In this document: positions 36,520-45,680 of the stretch, piece by piece
Layout: each line of letters opens with the position of its first letter
How positions within the stretch are numbered: the first letter of the stretch is position 1
NCBI RefSeq assembly: GCF_014280075.1
Contig: NZ_CP047950.1
Location: 1,984,001-2,048,000 of the forward strand
Length of the DNA: 64,000 nucleotides
From: Synechococcus sp. A15-62
Lineage (GTDB): Bacteria; Cyanobacteriota; Cyanobacteriia; PCC-6307; Cyanobiaceae
Direction of reading: 5' to 3'
Notes under the pieces: model-generated
Seen by the model: the letters and a program-made list of their open reading frames with translations, nothing else
Told to the model about the DNA's origin: nothing
Databases searched by the model: none
Translations under genes and position numbers: made by a program

Positions 36520-36548
36520 GCAGCCGTCCTTGAAGGATTTTGGGCAGG

Positions 36549-37487
36549 TTACGGAGCGTCCTGCACGGGGCCAAGCAGCACGCGCGTGCGCAACAACAAC
36601 AGATAAATCGAGGCATACAGCACCAGCTCACCCCACTCCTGATCCCGATTGAGGATCAGCTCGGAGAAGGTGCGCGTCGCAATACAGAACGCCAGTGCAG
36701 AAACCGCCAGAAACAGCGGCCAGCTGTAGACAGCGGGAGTGAGGGCCCGGGTCAAGGCCGCCATCGATTCAGAACAGTGTTTTGTGAGCGCTTGCATCCA
36801 GCGCGGCGCCAGAACCACAACAGCCAAAACCCCAAGGGTCGCTAGGAAGGTGCCCAGATCCAATCGATCCTGAAACCAACCGATGTTGTGCAGGGTCGTC
36901 TCGTTCTGCGCGTTGATCTCGTTCAACAAGGGCGGGGTCCGCCAACTGAAGATCACCTGCCCCCAGGCGAGCTCCTCCATCAAGACCAGGGCAAGACATG
37001 CTGCGCCGAACTGGAACAGCCGCCCGGGACGGCGTTCCTGCAAACGGGCATTTAAGTCGGAGCCAATCAACCAGGCCGCCCGAGTGGCGAGCACCAGCAC
37101 TAGCACTTGGCTCCACTCCACAAGGCCACCCTCGCCAAACACCAGATTTTTGTAGACGTCGCGGTCCGGCGAGCCGGTCTTCAAGCCCACAACCAGCAGA
37201 AGAACAAACAACAGCAGACCCCACACCGCACGGGTACGGCCCTGATGGGCCCATGGATCGGCAACCGACAGCAAACGCAACAGCCCCTGGGAACGGGTCG
37301 CCCAGGCCGCCAGTCCCGTGCTCACCCCCGCCACAACACCCCAACCAAGATCAGGGTTGGAACCGCCAGAGGCAGACATCACCAGCTGCACGGCCACCGT
37401 CAACAGCGATGCAGCCGCCACCACCAGGAACAATGAAGCGATGGCTGTTTTGAGGGCGCGACCCCGTGTGTAGATCACAGCCACCAA
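36549..37487 (-). CDS. Multi-span membrane protein with EE..WGQ motif
   Basis: 312 residues, about 8 transmembrane segments. Conserved-looking polar block VLMEELAWGQVIFSWRTP then NAQNETTLHNIGW near residues 175-210; such patterns occur in a widespread but uncharacterised membrane family. Acidic and His/Asn residues in and next to the membrane suggest an enzymatic or metal-binding role, which is speculative. It lies 29 bp upstream-proximal to the DUF2079 gene on the same strand and could be in the same transcript. Confidence 0.65.
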   Translation of the reverse strand: MVAVIYTRGRALKTAIASLFLVVAAASLLTVAVQLVMSASGGSNPDLGWGVVAGVSTGLAAWATRSQGLLRLLSVADPWAHQGRTRAVWGLLLFVLLLVVGLKTGSPDRDVYKNLVFGEGGLVEWSQVLVLVLATRAAWLIGSDLNARLQERRPGRLFQFGAACLALVLMEELAWGQVIFSWRTPPLLNEINAQNETTLHNIGWFQDRLDLGTFLATLGVLAVVVLAPRWMQALTKHCSESMAALTRALTPAVYSWPLFLAVSALAFCIATRTFSELILNRDQEWGELVLYASIYLLLLRTRVLLGPVQDAP

Positions 37488-37571
37488 CCCGTCCCTTGCG
37501 CGAAGCGCAGGTTAAGCAGAGGTTTAGAACCGGAATCTGAGACCGGGGTTCATCCTCCGCACAAGCCAACC

Positions 37572-38312
37572 GTGATTCAGCAACCCACTGCAGCGAATCC
37601 AAGCCAGATCGGAATCATCCCGCTCACGCCACGGTCGATCCGAAAGCTGCTGATGGCCATCACAGCGGGTTTTTTGGTGGCCCACAGCGTCGTGCAAGTG
37701 GGCATTTACGGCTTCGGGGCGGAGAAACATTGGCTCGACAGCCTCAACATGGACCGCGAACTCAACCTGCCCACCCTGTTCAGCAGCGCGCTGTTGCTGA
37801 TGGCGGCCCTGTTGATGAAACGACTGGGGCAGAGCAGCGATCGCATCGCTTCCCAGGACTGGCGTTTGCTGTCGAAGATTTTCATCTTTCTGGCCCTCGA
37901 CGAAGCCCTCCAGATCCACGAGATCCTGATCATTCCAGGGCTTAGGCGCCAGGTGCACCCTGCTCTGGCATCCACCTGGGTGGTGCCCTACGCCGTTCTC
38001 GCCCTCATCCTGCTGTGGCGCTTTCGCCGCTTCCTCGGATCAATCTCCCGACCAACAGCATCACGGTTGCTGCGAGCAGGTGCCGTTTACATCGGCGGTG
38101 CCATCGGCATGGAAATGATCGGCAGCTTCGCCGTTCGATCCAGCCTGATCCGCCTGCATAGCCCCTGGTATGGCGCCATCACAGGATTGGAGGAAGCCTT
38201 GGAGTTGCTCGGCATCATTTTGCTCATCGATGCACTGTTGCGAGCGCTCCTCGATCAACGCAACAGCATTGATCTCATCCTGCGTCTGGACACGGATTCA
38301 GACGACAGCTGA
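37572..38312 (+). CDS. Multi-span membrane protein with LDE..QIHE motif
   Basis: 246 residues, about 6 transmembrane segments. A polar block FLALDEALQIHEI near residue 117 and LEEALELLGIILLIDAL near 215 place acidic residues within helices. Function unknown. It diverges from the EE..WGQ protein across 84 bp and ends against the psbD terminator, which is nearly symmetrical and could serve both genes. Confidence 0.65.
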   Translation: MIQQPTAANPSQIGIIPLTPRSIRKLLMAITAGFLVAHSVVQVGIYGFGAEKHWLDSLNMDRELNLPTLFSSALLLMAALLMKRLGQSSDRIASQDWRLLSKIFIFLALDEALQIHEILIIPGLRRQVHPALASTWVVPYAVLALILLWRFRRFLGSISRPTASRLLRAGAVYIGGAIGMEMIGSFAVRSSLIRLHSPWYGAITGLEEALELLGIILLIDALLRALLDQRNSIDLILRLDTDSDDS

Positions 38313-38314
38313 AC

Positions 38315-38341
38315 AAAAAAAAACCGCCCAATTGGGCGGTT
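38315..38341 (-). terminator. Terminator of the solitary psbD
   Basis: A perfect 18-nt palindrome (ACCGCCCAATTGGGCGGT) preceded on the plus strand by nine A residues, so on the minus strand the stem is followed by a U-tract. It ends psbD and rules out a psbC gene downstream in this transcript. Confidence 0.9.
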
Positions 38342-38363
38342 GAAGGAAACATCGAACTTTCGA

Positions 38364-39419
38364 TCAGAGGGCGTTACCGCGGGGCAGAACCTCTTCAGGG
38401 AAGACGAAGTTTTCGTGCGGCTGGTCAGCCGGTGCCATCCAGGCACGCAGACCTTCATTCAGAAGGATGTTCTTGGTGTAGAAGGTCTCGAATTCGGGAT
38501 CTTCTGCAGCGCGGATTTCCTGGGACACGAAGTCATAGGCGCGCAGGTTGAGGGCCAGACCGATGATGCCGATGGAGCTGGTCCACAGGCCCATCACAGG
38601 CACGAACAGCATGAAGAAGTGCAGCCAGCGCTTGTTGGAGAAGGCGATACCGAAGATCTGGCTCCAGAAGCGGTTGGCGGTGACCATGGAATAGGTCTCT
38701 TCTTCCTGAGTGGGCTCGAACGCCTTGAAGGTGTTGGCCTGCTCACCGTCCTCAAACAGGGTGTTTTCCACAGTGGCGCCGTGAATGGCGCAGAGCAGTG
38801 CACCGCCGAGGATGCCGGCGACGCCCATCATGTGGAAGGGGTTCAGGGTCCAGTTGTGGAAGCCCTGGAGGAAGAGAAGGAAGCGGAAGATCGCAGCCAC
38901 ACCGAAGGAGGGCGCGAAGAACCAGCTGCTCTGGCCGAGGGGGTACATCAGGAAGACGCTGACGAACACCGCGATCGGACCGGAGAAGGCGATGGCGTTG
39001 TAGGGGCGGATGCCGACCAGACGAGCGATCTCGAACTGACGGAGCATGAAGCCAATCAGTGCGAAGGCGCCGTGCAGGGCCACGAAGGCCCAGAGGCCGC
39101 CGAGCTGACACCAGCGAACGAAGTCGCCCTGGGCCTCAGGGCCCCAGAGCAGCAGCAGGCTGTGACCCATCGCATCAGCGGGGGTGGACACAGCAGCGGT
39201 AAGGAAGTTGCAACCTTCCAGGTACGAGGAGGCAATGCCGTGGGTGTACCAGGAGGTGACAAAGGTGGTGCCTGTCAGCCAGCCACCTATGGCCAGGTAG
39301 GCCGTTGGAAGGAGAAGAATGCCGGACCAGCCGACAAAAACGAAGCGGTCGCGCTTGAGCCAGTCATCGAGGACGTCAAACCATCCCCGCTGTGGCGCGC
39401 GTCCTACAGCGATCGTCAT
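38364..39419 (-). CDS. psbD: Photosystem II D2 protein, solitary copy
   Basis: 351 residues. Full-length D2 of the PSII reaction centre. Seen: N-terminus [21 protein letters not shown], five transmembrane helices, [17 protein letters not shown] with the chlorophyll- and iron-binding His residues, and C-terminus [10 protein letters not shown]. In cyanobacteria one psbD overlaps psbC, but here the gene is followed at once by a terminator and a convergent gene. It is therefore the second, free-standing copy (often called psbD2), which in other species is linked to light-stress supply of D2. The 5' region contains two adjacent dyads. Confidence 0.97.
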   Translation of the reverse strand: MTIAVGRAPQRGWFDVLDDWLKRDRFVFVGWSGILLLPTAYLAIGGWLTGTTFVTSWYTHGIASSYLEGCNFLTAAVSTPADAMGHSLLLLWGPEAQGDFVRWCQLGGLWAFVALHGAFALIGFMLRQFEIARLVGIRPYNAIAFSGPIAVFVSVFLMYPLGQSSWFFAPSFGVAAIFRFLLFLQGFHNWTLNPFHMMGVAGILGGALLCAIHGATVENTLFEDGEQANTFKAFEPTQEEETYSMVTANRFWSQIFGIAFSNKRWLHFFMLFVPVMGLWTSSIGIIGLALNLRAYDFVSQEIRAAEDPEFETFYTKNILLNEGLRAWMAPADQPHENFVFPEEVLPRGNAL

Positions 39420-39459
39420 GAGAGGTGCTTCATGATCCGTTACATGGCCGAGCCTAGGG

Positions 39460-39499
39460 GGTGATCACCGAAATGGGGCGGCTCCCCGCACCCATTTCG
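39460..39499. promoter_or_regulatory. Compound dyad upstream of psbD
   Basis: Two abutting inverted repeats. The first, 39460-39469, is a perfect palindrome, GGTGATCACC. The second, 39469-39499, has arms CGAAATGGGGCGG and CCGCACCCATTTCG (one bulged base, 4-nt loop). They lie 40-80 bp before the psbD ATG, in the promoter or 5' leader, and also upstream of the divergent UPF0367 gene. It could be an operator pair or an mRNA-leader stem. Confidence 0.5.
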
Positions 39500-39583
39500 A
39501 GGGGATGAGTAGAAATGCGCATTTTTGGACCGACAGGATGCCGGTCCCTCCGCGAAGATGACACATCGCTTCTTTCCAACGCT

Positions 39584-39847
39584 GTGTACGTCATCGAACT
39601 GGCCCTGCGCATGAGTCCTGTCCCGGTGTCTGTTCAGCGCAAGGAGCATGCAGATGCCGATGCGCTTTACCAGCAGATACGCCAAGCCCTCGAGAGCGGC
39701 CAGCCGCGTCTTCTCGAGCTCACCTGCGAGAAAGTGGAAGGCAAGAAAGTGACGTTGCTGGTCAGTGAGGTTCTCGCCGTTCAGCTTTATGAAAAGGCTG
39801 CGGCGGCGGGTGGCAGCAAGCGTCCCGGCTTTTCCTTTGATTCCTGA
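39584..39847 (+). CDS. UPF0367 family protein
   Basis: 87 residues. The sequence from [20 protein letters not shown] to the end [15 protein letters not shown] matches the cyanobacterial UPF0367 family in size and both termini. The GTG at 39584 is chosen since the family starts M-Y-V-I; a longer frame from 39515 is not supported. Function unknown. It overlaps the ABC ATPase frame at its 3' end. Confidence 0.85.
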   Translation: MYVIELALRMSPVPVSVQRKEHADADALYQQIRQALESGQPRLLELTCEKVEGKKVTLLVSEVLAVQLYEKAAAAGGSKRPGFSFDS

Positions 39848-40526
39848 CACCTCGACCGCCGCATTGAGGGTTAAAGCCGTCAGCCATCGCTGGCCCAACG
39901 GCCAACAGGCCCTCAACCGCTGCAACCTGGTCATCCCTGGCCCAGGCCTGTGGATGCTGGTGGGCAGCAATGGAAGCGGCAAAAGCACCCTGTTCCGCCT
40001 GATTTCCGGCCTTCTGGAACCCCAGAGCGGACACATCGCCTGCCGCTGCAAAACAGCCCTGGTGTTTCAAAACCCAGACCATCAGCTTTTGCTCCCCAGT
40101 TGCGGCAGCGATCTGATGCTGGGCATGGACCCTGAGGGGCCGCAACAGCATCGCCAGAGCACCGTGCGCGAGCTACTGGGCCAGCTCGGCCTCGCCCAGC
40201 TGGAGAAGAGGCCGATTCACAGCCTCAGCGGCGGCCAGAAACAACGCCTGGCGATTGCCGGAGCCCTGGCGAGTGACGCCGGGCTCTTGCTGCTCGATGA
40301 ACCGACCGCCCTGCTGGATCCCAGCAGCCAAACAACGGTGCTGACCACCGTGCAACGGCTTTGCAAAGACCCCGTCAACCCGATCACGGCGCTGTGGATT
40401 ACCCACAGGCTTGGTGAATTGGCCTTCGCTGATGGCGCCGCCCGCATGCAGGACGGTCGGATTGGTCCATGGACCCGGGGAACAGAACTGCAACGGCGCT
40501 TGCAGGGCGGCACATTCGAGGGGTAA
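39837..40526 (+). CDS. Orphan ABC transporter ATP-binding protein (EcfA/CbiO-like)
   Basis: About 229 residues. Walker [10 protein letters not shown] near residue 42, Q-loop VFQNPDHQL, signature LSGGQKQR near 137, Walker [13 protein letters not shown] and the switch His in ITHRLGEL. The NPDHQ after the Q-loop is typical of ECF-type and cobalt ATPases. No permease is nearby. The start is uncertain: the TTG at 39837 overlapping the UPF0367 stop (4-bp area) fits local practice, but the frame is open from 39765. Confidence 0.82.
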   Translation: MIPDTSTAALRVKAVSHRWPNGQQALNRCNLVIPGPGLWMLVGSNGSGKSTLFRLISGLLEPQSGHIACRCKTALVFQNPDHQLLLPSCGSDLMLGMDPEGPQQHRQSTVRELLGQLGLAQLEKRPIHSLSGGQKQRLAIAGALASDAGLLLLDEPTALLDPSSQTTVLTTVQRLCKDPVNPITALWITHRLGELAFADGAARMQDGRIGPWTRGTELQRRLQGGTFEG

Positions 40527-40542
40527 GGTCTTCGGGTCTCAT

Positions 40543-40614
40543 TCCTCGGTAGCTCAGCGGTAGAGCGGTCGACTGTTAATCGATTGGTCGCAGGTTCGAA
40601 TCCCGCCCGGGGAG
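40543..40614 (+). tRNA. trnN: tRNA-Asn (anticodon GUU)
   Basis: Seven-pair acceptor stem TCCTCGG/CCGGGGA (one T-G), D stem GCTC/GAGC, anticodon stem GTCGA/TCGAT around CTGTTAA with GUU at 40575-40577, T loop TTCGAAT, discriminator G. The T stem GCAGG/CCCGC contains an A-C mismatch. No CCA is encoded. A terminator follows 6 bp later. Confidence 0.95.
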
Positions 40615-40619
40615 CTTCA

Positions 40620-40647
40620 AAGCCACAGTTCACGCTGTGGCTTTTTT
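40620..40647 (+). terminator. Terminator after tRNA-Asn
   Basis: Stem AAGCCACAG / CTGTGGCTT with a 4-6 nt loop (TTCACG), followed by a run of T residues. It ends the ABC ATPase/tRNA transcript. Confidence 0.88.
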
Positions 40648-40896
40648 ATTGACGAAAAAAGGAATTTCGTGACGGGGGATTGCCGGAAGCGGAAGACTTC
40701 CTAAACAGCCGCCGGCGAAAGACAAGCAAAAAAACCGCCAGATCGCTGTTCCTGAATGCGATTTGCGACAAGCAAGTCCCTTACGGTCCCTTTGCTGAAA
40801 ATCTGCAGACAGTTGAAAAGCTTGAGAGAATCCGTTCAGCGTTAATCCCTACAGACAAGCGCTCGTTAATTCTCCAGCCGAATTGCCGCCGAACCG
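40648..40896. other. Gap before rpaA
   Basis: About 250 bp, AT-richer than its surroundings. It should hold the rpaA promoter; GTTAAT occurs twice (about 40840 and 40865). An 82-codon frame crosses it into rpaA but is basic, lacks a ribosome site and overlaps the regulator start, so I do not call it a gene. Confidence 0.4.
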
Positions 40897-41685
40897 ATGA
40901 AGCCCTGCATCCTGCTAATCGAAGATGACCAGGACATGCGCGACCTGGTCAGCGGCCATCTGGAGCACAGCGGCTTCGATGTGCAGCGCGCCGACGATGG
41001 CATCAAGGGTCAGGCTCTTGCTCTCCAGTACACCCCTGATCTGATCCTGCTGGATCTGATGCTGCCCAAGGTGGACGGCCTCACCCTGTGTCAGCGCCTG
41101 CGGCGCGACGATCGCACCGCTGGGATTCCGATCCTGATGCTCACGGCTCTTGGCGGCACCAAGGACAAGGTGAGCGGTTTCAACTCAGGAGCCGACGATT
41201 ACCTGACCAAACCCTTCGACCTGGAAGAGCTTCAGGCGAGGGTCAAAGCTCTGCTTCGTCGCAGTGACCGGGCGCCCGTTGGATCCACCAACCACAACGA
41301 AATCCTCAGCTACGGGCCACTCACCCTGGTGCCCGAGCGCTTTGAAGCCATCTGGTTCGATCAACCTGTACGGCTCACCCACCTGGAGTTCGAGCTGCTC
41401 CATTGCCTGCTTCAGCGTCACGGTCAGACCGTTGCCCCCTCGTTGATCCTCAAAGAGGTGTGGGGCTACGAGCCCGATGACGACATCGAGACCATTCGTG
41501 TGCACGTGAGGCACCTGCGCACCAAGCTGGAGCCCGATCCCCGCAAGCCGCGCTTCATCAAGACGGTGTATGGAGCGGGCTACTGCTTGGAACTTCCGAC
41601 CAATGCCCAGATGGACGGCCTGGAGGACGTGGTGGCCATGGCCCGCGAAGAGCGCAAGCAGCAGGGCGATCGAGCCTCGGCTTGA
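40897..41685 (+). CDS. rpaA: OmpR-family response regulator RpaA
   Basis: 262 residues. Receiver domain (LLIEDDQDM, phospho-Asp in [13 protein letters not shown], Lys in LTKPF) and winged-helix DNA-binding domain. The family-specific stretch [19 protein letters not shown] and the wing end [14 protein letters not shown] identify RpaA. In Synechococcus elongatus RpaA is the output regulator of the circadian clock. A C-terminal ~25-residue charged tail follows. The second OmpR regulator of this kind, RpaB, lies about 6 kb away. Confidence 0.92.
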   Translation: MKPCILLIEDDQDMRDLVSGHLEHSGFDVQRADDGIKGQALALQYTPDLILLDLMLPKVDGLTLCQRLRRDDRTAGIPILMLTALGGTKDKVSGFNSGADDYLTKPFDLEELQARVKALLRRSDRAPVGSTNHNEILSYGPLTLVPERFEAIWFDQPVRLTHLEFELLHCLLQRHGQTVAPSLILKEVWGYEPDDDIETIRVHVRHLRTKLEPDPRKPRFIKTVYGAGYCLELPTNAQMDGLEDVVAMAREERKQQGDRASA

Positions 41686-41700
41686 TCACCCTTAGGCGCC

Positions 41701-42645
41701 CTAGGAAACGGATGGTGTGAGGTCGAGCAGCGCCACCTCCCAGGCCAAGCGCGGCTGAACGAACGAAAGCAGCTGAGCCCGGAGTGTGTCCAAGCGCTTC
41801 AGCCTCGACGCGGAACTGCCGGAACGCCAGAGCCGGTGCTGCCACCAGCCGATCAACCACAGCTGCTGCTCCCCATCAAGGGCTTCGCAGAGATCTCGCG
41901 CCAACGCCAGCGCCTCCATTGGGGTTGCGGGAAGCGAATCGAGGCGCTGAACCAACTCCTCGGGCAGACCATCAAGGCTGCGCCGATGGTCGATCAAAGC
42001 CCCTGGAGACCCGGCAGCGAGGGCCAGAAGTTCGGGAGCATCGTGAGCCATGGCACCGGTGCGCTCAAGCACCTGTGCCATGGCCTCTTGGTTGAGCCGG
42101 AGGAACCGAATCAACTGACACCGGGATCGAATCGTGCTGAGCAGCCGCTCGGGTGCTGACGTCAACAGAATCAGCACCCCATGGCCGGGTTCCTCCAGCG
42201 TTTTCAGCAGGGCATTGGCCGCCGCTTCCGCCATCGCCTCGGCGGCCTCAATCACGACCATGCCGCGCTTCGCCTCCACCGGCTGCCGGGCCAGACAGCG
42301 ACCGATGTCGCGGATCTGCTCCAATCGCAACTGGGGCGGGGTGCGGCGGCTGAGCCCCGCTTCCTCGGCTTCGGCGCGGGTCAGCAAACGGCCCTGATGC
42401 TGATACGTGGGTTCGACCCAAAGCAGGTCAGGGTGATTGCGCTCCAACAGGCGTCGGCGTTCCCGCACCGAGGGCTGACCATCGGCCAGCAGTCCCTCAA
42501 GAAAACGCACCGCCGCCAACTGGCGTCCCACCCCTTCAGGGCCGGCAAAGAGGTAGGCCGGGGCCACGCGTCCCTGGGCCAAGGCTGCAGAGAGCAGATC
42601 AACGGCAAGGGGCTGGCCGATCAGATCCTCAAAAAGCGCGCTCAA
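41701..42645 (-). CDS. holB: DNA polymerase III, delta' subunit
   Basis: 314 residues. Clamp-loader subunit of the AAA+ fold. It has the typical start LFEDLIGQPLAVDLLSAAL and the degenerate P-loop AGPEGVGR (no GKT, as in delta' proteins, which do not hydrolyse ATP), and NALLKTLEEP near residue 130. TTG start at 42645 overlaps the tmk stop (TTGA); the frame is open to 42720 but that would lie inside tmk. Confidence 0.9.
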   Translation of the reverse strand: MSALFEDLIGQPLAVDLLSAALAQGRVAPAYLFAGPEGVGRQLAAVRFLEGLLADGQPSVRERRRLLERNHPDLLWVEPTYQHQGRLLTRAEAEEAGLSRRTPPQLRLEQIRDIGRCLARQPVEAKRGMVVIEAAEAMAEAAANALLKTLEEPGHGVLILLTSAPERLLSTIRSRCQLIRFLRLNQEAMAQVLERTGAMAHDAPELLALAAGSPGALIDHRRSLDGLPEELVQRLDSLPATPMEALALARDLCEALDGEQQLWLIGWWQHRLWRSGSSASRLKRLDTLRAQLLSFVQPRLAWEVALLDLTPSVS

Positions 42646-43271
42646 GCCAGATGCTCCTGAAGCTGATGTTCCAAAGCAGCACGCACAGCACTGGCTGACT
42701 GATCTGCAGCGATTGCGCACCAGTAGCGCTGCTCAGCCAACTGGGCAAAACCCTGCGCAACCCGCTCCAGGAATGCGGCTCCCTCGGCTTCGATGCGGTC
42801 CTCCTTGTCCCCGAGACGACGCTGCAGGCTCTCTTGAACGGAAAGGCGCAGCCACAGGGTGAGATCGGGCTGCAGCCCCGCGGTGGCGATCTGTTCGAGC
42901 CGCTGAATCAAGTCCCGATCCAAACCACGGCCATAGCCTTGATAGGCAAGGGTCGATCCAGAAAAACGATCGCTGATCACCCAATCACCACGCTCCAGAG
43001 CAGGACGGATCAACGTTTCAACATGCTGCGCCCGATCGGCGGCATACAGCAAAAGTTCAGCGGTGGGAGCTGGTGCCTCCTGGTCTGACGTGTGCAGCAG
43101 CAGCTCCCGGATCGAGCGCCCCAGGGGAGTGCCTCCCGGCTCACGGGTGCAGACCACAGCAGCGCTCTTCGGCATCAGACCGCTGTTGGGCAACCACTCA
43201 ACCAGATGCTGGATCTGCGTGGTCTTGCCGCAGCCGTCGATGCCCTCCAGAACGATGAAGCGACCGGTCAT
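42642..43271 (-). CDS. tmk: Thymidylate kinase
   Basis: 209 residues. dTMP to dTDP. P-loop LEGIDGCGKTTQ near residue 8, DRx motif DRFSGSTLAYQGYGRGLD near 98. It sits between the copper ATPase and holB, with 4-bp overlaps on both sides. Confidence 0.95.
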   Translation of the reverse strand: MTGRFIVLEGIDGCGKTTQIQHLVEWLPNSGLMPKSAAVVCTREPGGTPLGRSIRELLLHTSDQEAPAPTAELLLYAADRAQHVETLIRPALERGDWVISDRFSGSTLAYQGYGRGLDRDLIQRLEQIATAGLQPDLTLWLRLSVQESLQRRLGDKEDRIEAEGAAFLERVAQGFAQLAEQRYWCAIAADQSASAVRAALEHQLQEHLA

Positions 43272-45595
43272 GGCAAGCGAAGAGCCAGTGCGTTGAGCAC
43301 CACAGTGATCGAACTCAGGGCCATCAGCAGCGCCGCCAGCGGGGGCGACAACAGCACCCCATGGCTGGGGAGCAGAGCACCGGCGGCGACCGGGAGAACA
43401 ATGAGGTTGTAACCGAAGGCCCAGAACAGGTTCTGCCGCACCTTCACAAGGGTGCGGCGCGCCAGGCTGAGGGCCTCAGGCAGATTGTCGAGGCGATCGC
43501 CAAGCAACACCAGGCCAGCCGAGTCCTGAGCGATCTGGGTGCCGGTGCCGATGGCAATCCCAAGATCAGCCGCGGCCAGCGCCGGAGCATCGTTGATGCC
43601 GTCGCCCACCATCGCCACCCGCTCCGCCTGCCGCAGCTGCTCGAGGCGTTGCAGCTTCTGCTCCGGCAGCATCTGCCAGCCCAGATCCTGGGCAGCAAAG
43701 CCCAGCTGCTGACCAAGGCGCTGAACAGCGGCCTGCCGATCACCACTGAACACCGAAAGCGCCAGACCGTGAGAGCGCAGGCGTTGCAGTGCCGGAGCCA
43801 CATCCGGACGCAGCTGATCCTCGATCTGCACCAGGCCCATCAGGGCATCTCCCACCGCCACAGCCACCACCGAGCCTTCAGCGGCGGCAAGCCAGTCCTG
43901 GGCTGCGGGGACGATGGCAACACCCTTCTCCACCAACCAGTCGGGCTTGCCCACAAGAACCCGAGAGGAGGCACCATCCACGTGGCCCTCCAGACCCTGG
44001 CCGGAAACGGTGCGAACGTCGTCGCAGTCCAGCAGAGCCAGCTTCCGGCCCTGGGCCTCCTGCAGCAGGGCATAGGCCAAGGGATGTCGGCTGCTTTGCT
44101 CCAGGCTGGCCGCGAGCTGCAACAAATGATCCGGGTCGTCCCCGTAAACATCGGTCACCAGGGGGCGACCCAAGGTGAGGGTGCCGGTCTTGTCGAAGAC
44201 CACATGCTCCAAAGCGGCGGCGGTTTCGATCACATCTCCACCGCGGAACAGCCAGCCGCGCCGTGCCGCCAGGCCGGTAGCCACGGTGATCACGGTGGGG
44301 GTCGCCAGACCGAGGGCACAGGGGCAGGCGACCACCAGAACCGCGATCGACAGTTGCAGGGCCAGACCCATCGGGGTGCTGGCTCCACTGCCCAAGCCAC
44401 TGTGATGCATGCCATGGCCATGGTCCACTCCATGGGACATCTCATGGGTCATGGGCATCCCAGGTGCTGAAGCCTGCAGAACCTCAGGCCAGTGCTGGGC
44501 CCCGAACAACCACCAGAACAGAAAGGTGGCGACGGCCAAGGCGATCACGCCGTAGCAGAAGCGCCCTGCCACACGATCGGCCAGGCCCTGGATGGGCGCC
44601 CGACGGGCCTGGGCCTGCTCCACCAGACGAATGATCCGGGCCAGGGCGGTTTCAGCACCGACACGGGTGACCTGCAGCACCAGAGTTGCCTCCAAATTGA
44701 GGCTTCCGGAGGACAACTCCGTGCCAGGCTCCGCCTGCATCGGGAGGGGCTCACCGGTGAGGCTGGACACATCAACGGCCGAGGCCCCCTCCAGCACCTC
44801 TCCATCCACCGGGATGCGGTCACCGGCCAGGAGCTGGACGGTTTCACCAGGCCTGAGAGCGCCCACGCGCACCTCACGGATCGTCCCGTCGCTCAACAGC
44901 AACCGCGCGGTGTCCGGCTGGAGCTGGGCTAGTTGCTGCAGGGCCTGACCGGTCCGAAAACGGGCCCGTTCCTCCAGGAAACGCCCCAGCAGGACGAACC
45001 CCAGCAACATCACCGGTTCATTGAAAAAGCAGGGCCAACCCACCTGGGGCCAGACCAAGGCCACGAGGCTGGCCACATAGGCACTGCTTACCCCCAGGCC
45101 CACAAGGGAATCCATGCTGGGAGTTCCTACTCGAGCGGCCGCAACTCCACCCACCAGGATTGGACGGCCCGGTCCGAGGAGCGCCACCGTGGCCAGCGTG
45201 GCGTGGAAAGGCAGGGTGCCGATCAGAGGCAGCGACAGATGCCCTGCCTCGCTGACATGTCCCAGAACCGACAGCAACAGCAGCACCAAGGCCACCATCA
45301 GCTGTCGCCATTGCTGCCACCAGCCCGGCAGCACCTGCCCGGCAGCCATCCCTCCAATCGGCGCATCCAGGGAACGCTCCTTGGCTGGAAAGCCCCTGTC
45401 TGCAAGGGCTTTCAAGACACCATCGACATCGCTCTCACCGGCGGTGAGATCGAGCCAGGCCGAGCGGCTGACCAGATTCACATCGGCGCGCTGGACACCG
45501 GGCTGATCTAAGAGGGTGGTTTCCACGGCGCGGACGCAACCGCCGCACTTCATCCCTTCCACATCCAGGACGACGGTCTGAACCGCAGGGCTCAC
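43268..45595 (-). CDS. Copper-transporting P1B-type ATPase
   Basis: 775 residues. N-terminal heavy-metal domain with GMKCGGCV near residue 14. Eight transmembrane segments, TGEP actuator loop (SLTGEPLPM near 255), [10 protein letters not shown] in the transport helix near 425, phosphorylation site DKTGTLT near 463, HP motif (SRHPLAYAL) and [16 protein letters not shown] near 645. A Met/His-rich loop (about residues 378-403, [17 protein letters not shown]) lies outside the cytoplasm just before the CPC helix. CtaA or PacS: which of the two cannot be decided. Confidence 0.92.
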   Translation of the reverse strand: MSPAVQTVVLDVEGMKCGGCVRAVETTLLDQPGVQRADVNLVSRSAWLDLTAGESDVDGVLKALADRGFPAKERSLDAPIGGMAAGQVLPGWWQQWRQLMVALVLLLLSVLGHVSEAGHLSLPLIGTLPFHATLATVALLGPGRPILVGGVAAARVGTPSMDSLVGLGVSSAYVASLVALVWPQVGWPCFFNEPVMLLGFVLLGRFLEERARFRTGQALQQLAQLQPDTARLLLSDGTIREVRVGALRPGETVQLLAGDRIPVDGEVLEGASAVDVSSLTGEPLPMQAEPGTELSSGSLNLEATLVLQVTRVGAETALARIIRLVEQAQARRAPIQGLADRVAGRFCYGVIALAVATFLFWWLFGAQHWPEVLQASAPGMPMTHEMSHGVDHGHGMHHSGLGSGASTPMGLALQLSIAVLVVACPCALGLATPTVITVATGLAARRGWLFRGGDVIETAAALEHVVFDKTGTLTLGRPLVTDVYGDDPDHLLQLAASLEQSSRHPLAYALLQEAQGRKLALLDCDDVRTVSGQGLEGHVDGASSRVLVGKPDWLVEKGVAIVPAAQDWLAAAEGSVVAVAVGDALMGLVQIEDQLRPDVAPALQRLRSHGLALSVFSGDRQAAVQRLGQQLGFAAQDLGWQMLPEQKLQRLEQLRQAERVAMVGDGINDAPALAAADLGIAIGTGTQIAQDSAGLVLLGDRLDNLPEALSLARRTLVKVRQNLFWAFGYNLIVLPVAAGALLPSHGVLLSPPLAALLMALSSITVVLNALALRLP

Positions 45596-45680
45596 AGGTG
45601 TTTACGCAACAGGGATCTTTACGAGCAGGCTAGGTCGGGCTCGGGTCCCGTCAGGATGGGTGTCCGTCCGCCGGAGCGCC

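Noticed and set aside
39439-39445. GTTACAT upstream of psbD as an RpaB HLR1 site
   Set aside because: Only one half-site is present; the second repeat at the required spacing is missing.
38340-39464. 374-codon plus-strand frame opposite psbD
   Set aside because: Antisense of D2; E/G/H-rich composition is typical of a shadow.
40680-40928. 82-codon frame before rpaA
   Set aside because: No ribosome site, overlaps the rpaA start, composition basic and unlike neighbours.
43361-44470. 369-codon plus-strand frame opposite the copper ATPase
   Set aside because: Antisense shadow; the ATPase motifs lie on the minus strand.
45601-45623. Two TTTACG repeats between the copper ATPase and ycf3 as an HLR1-like site
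   Set aside because: They are 17 bp apart, not the ~10 bp of HLR1, and TTACG is not TTACA.
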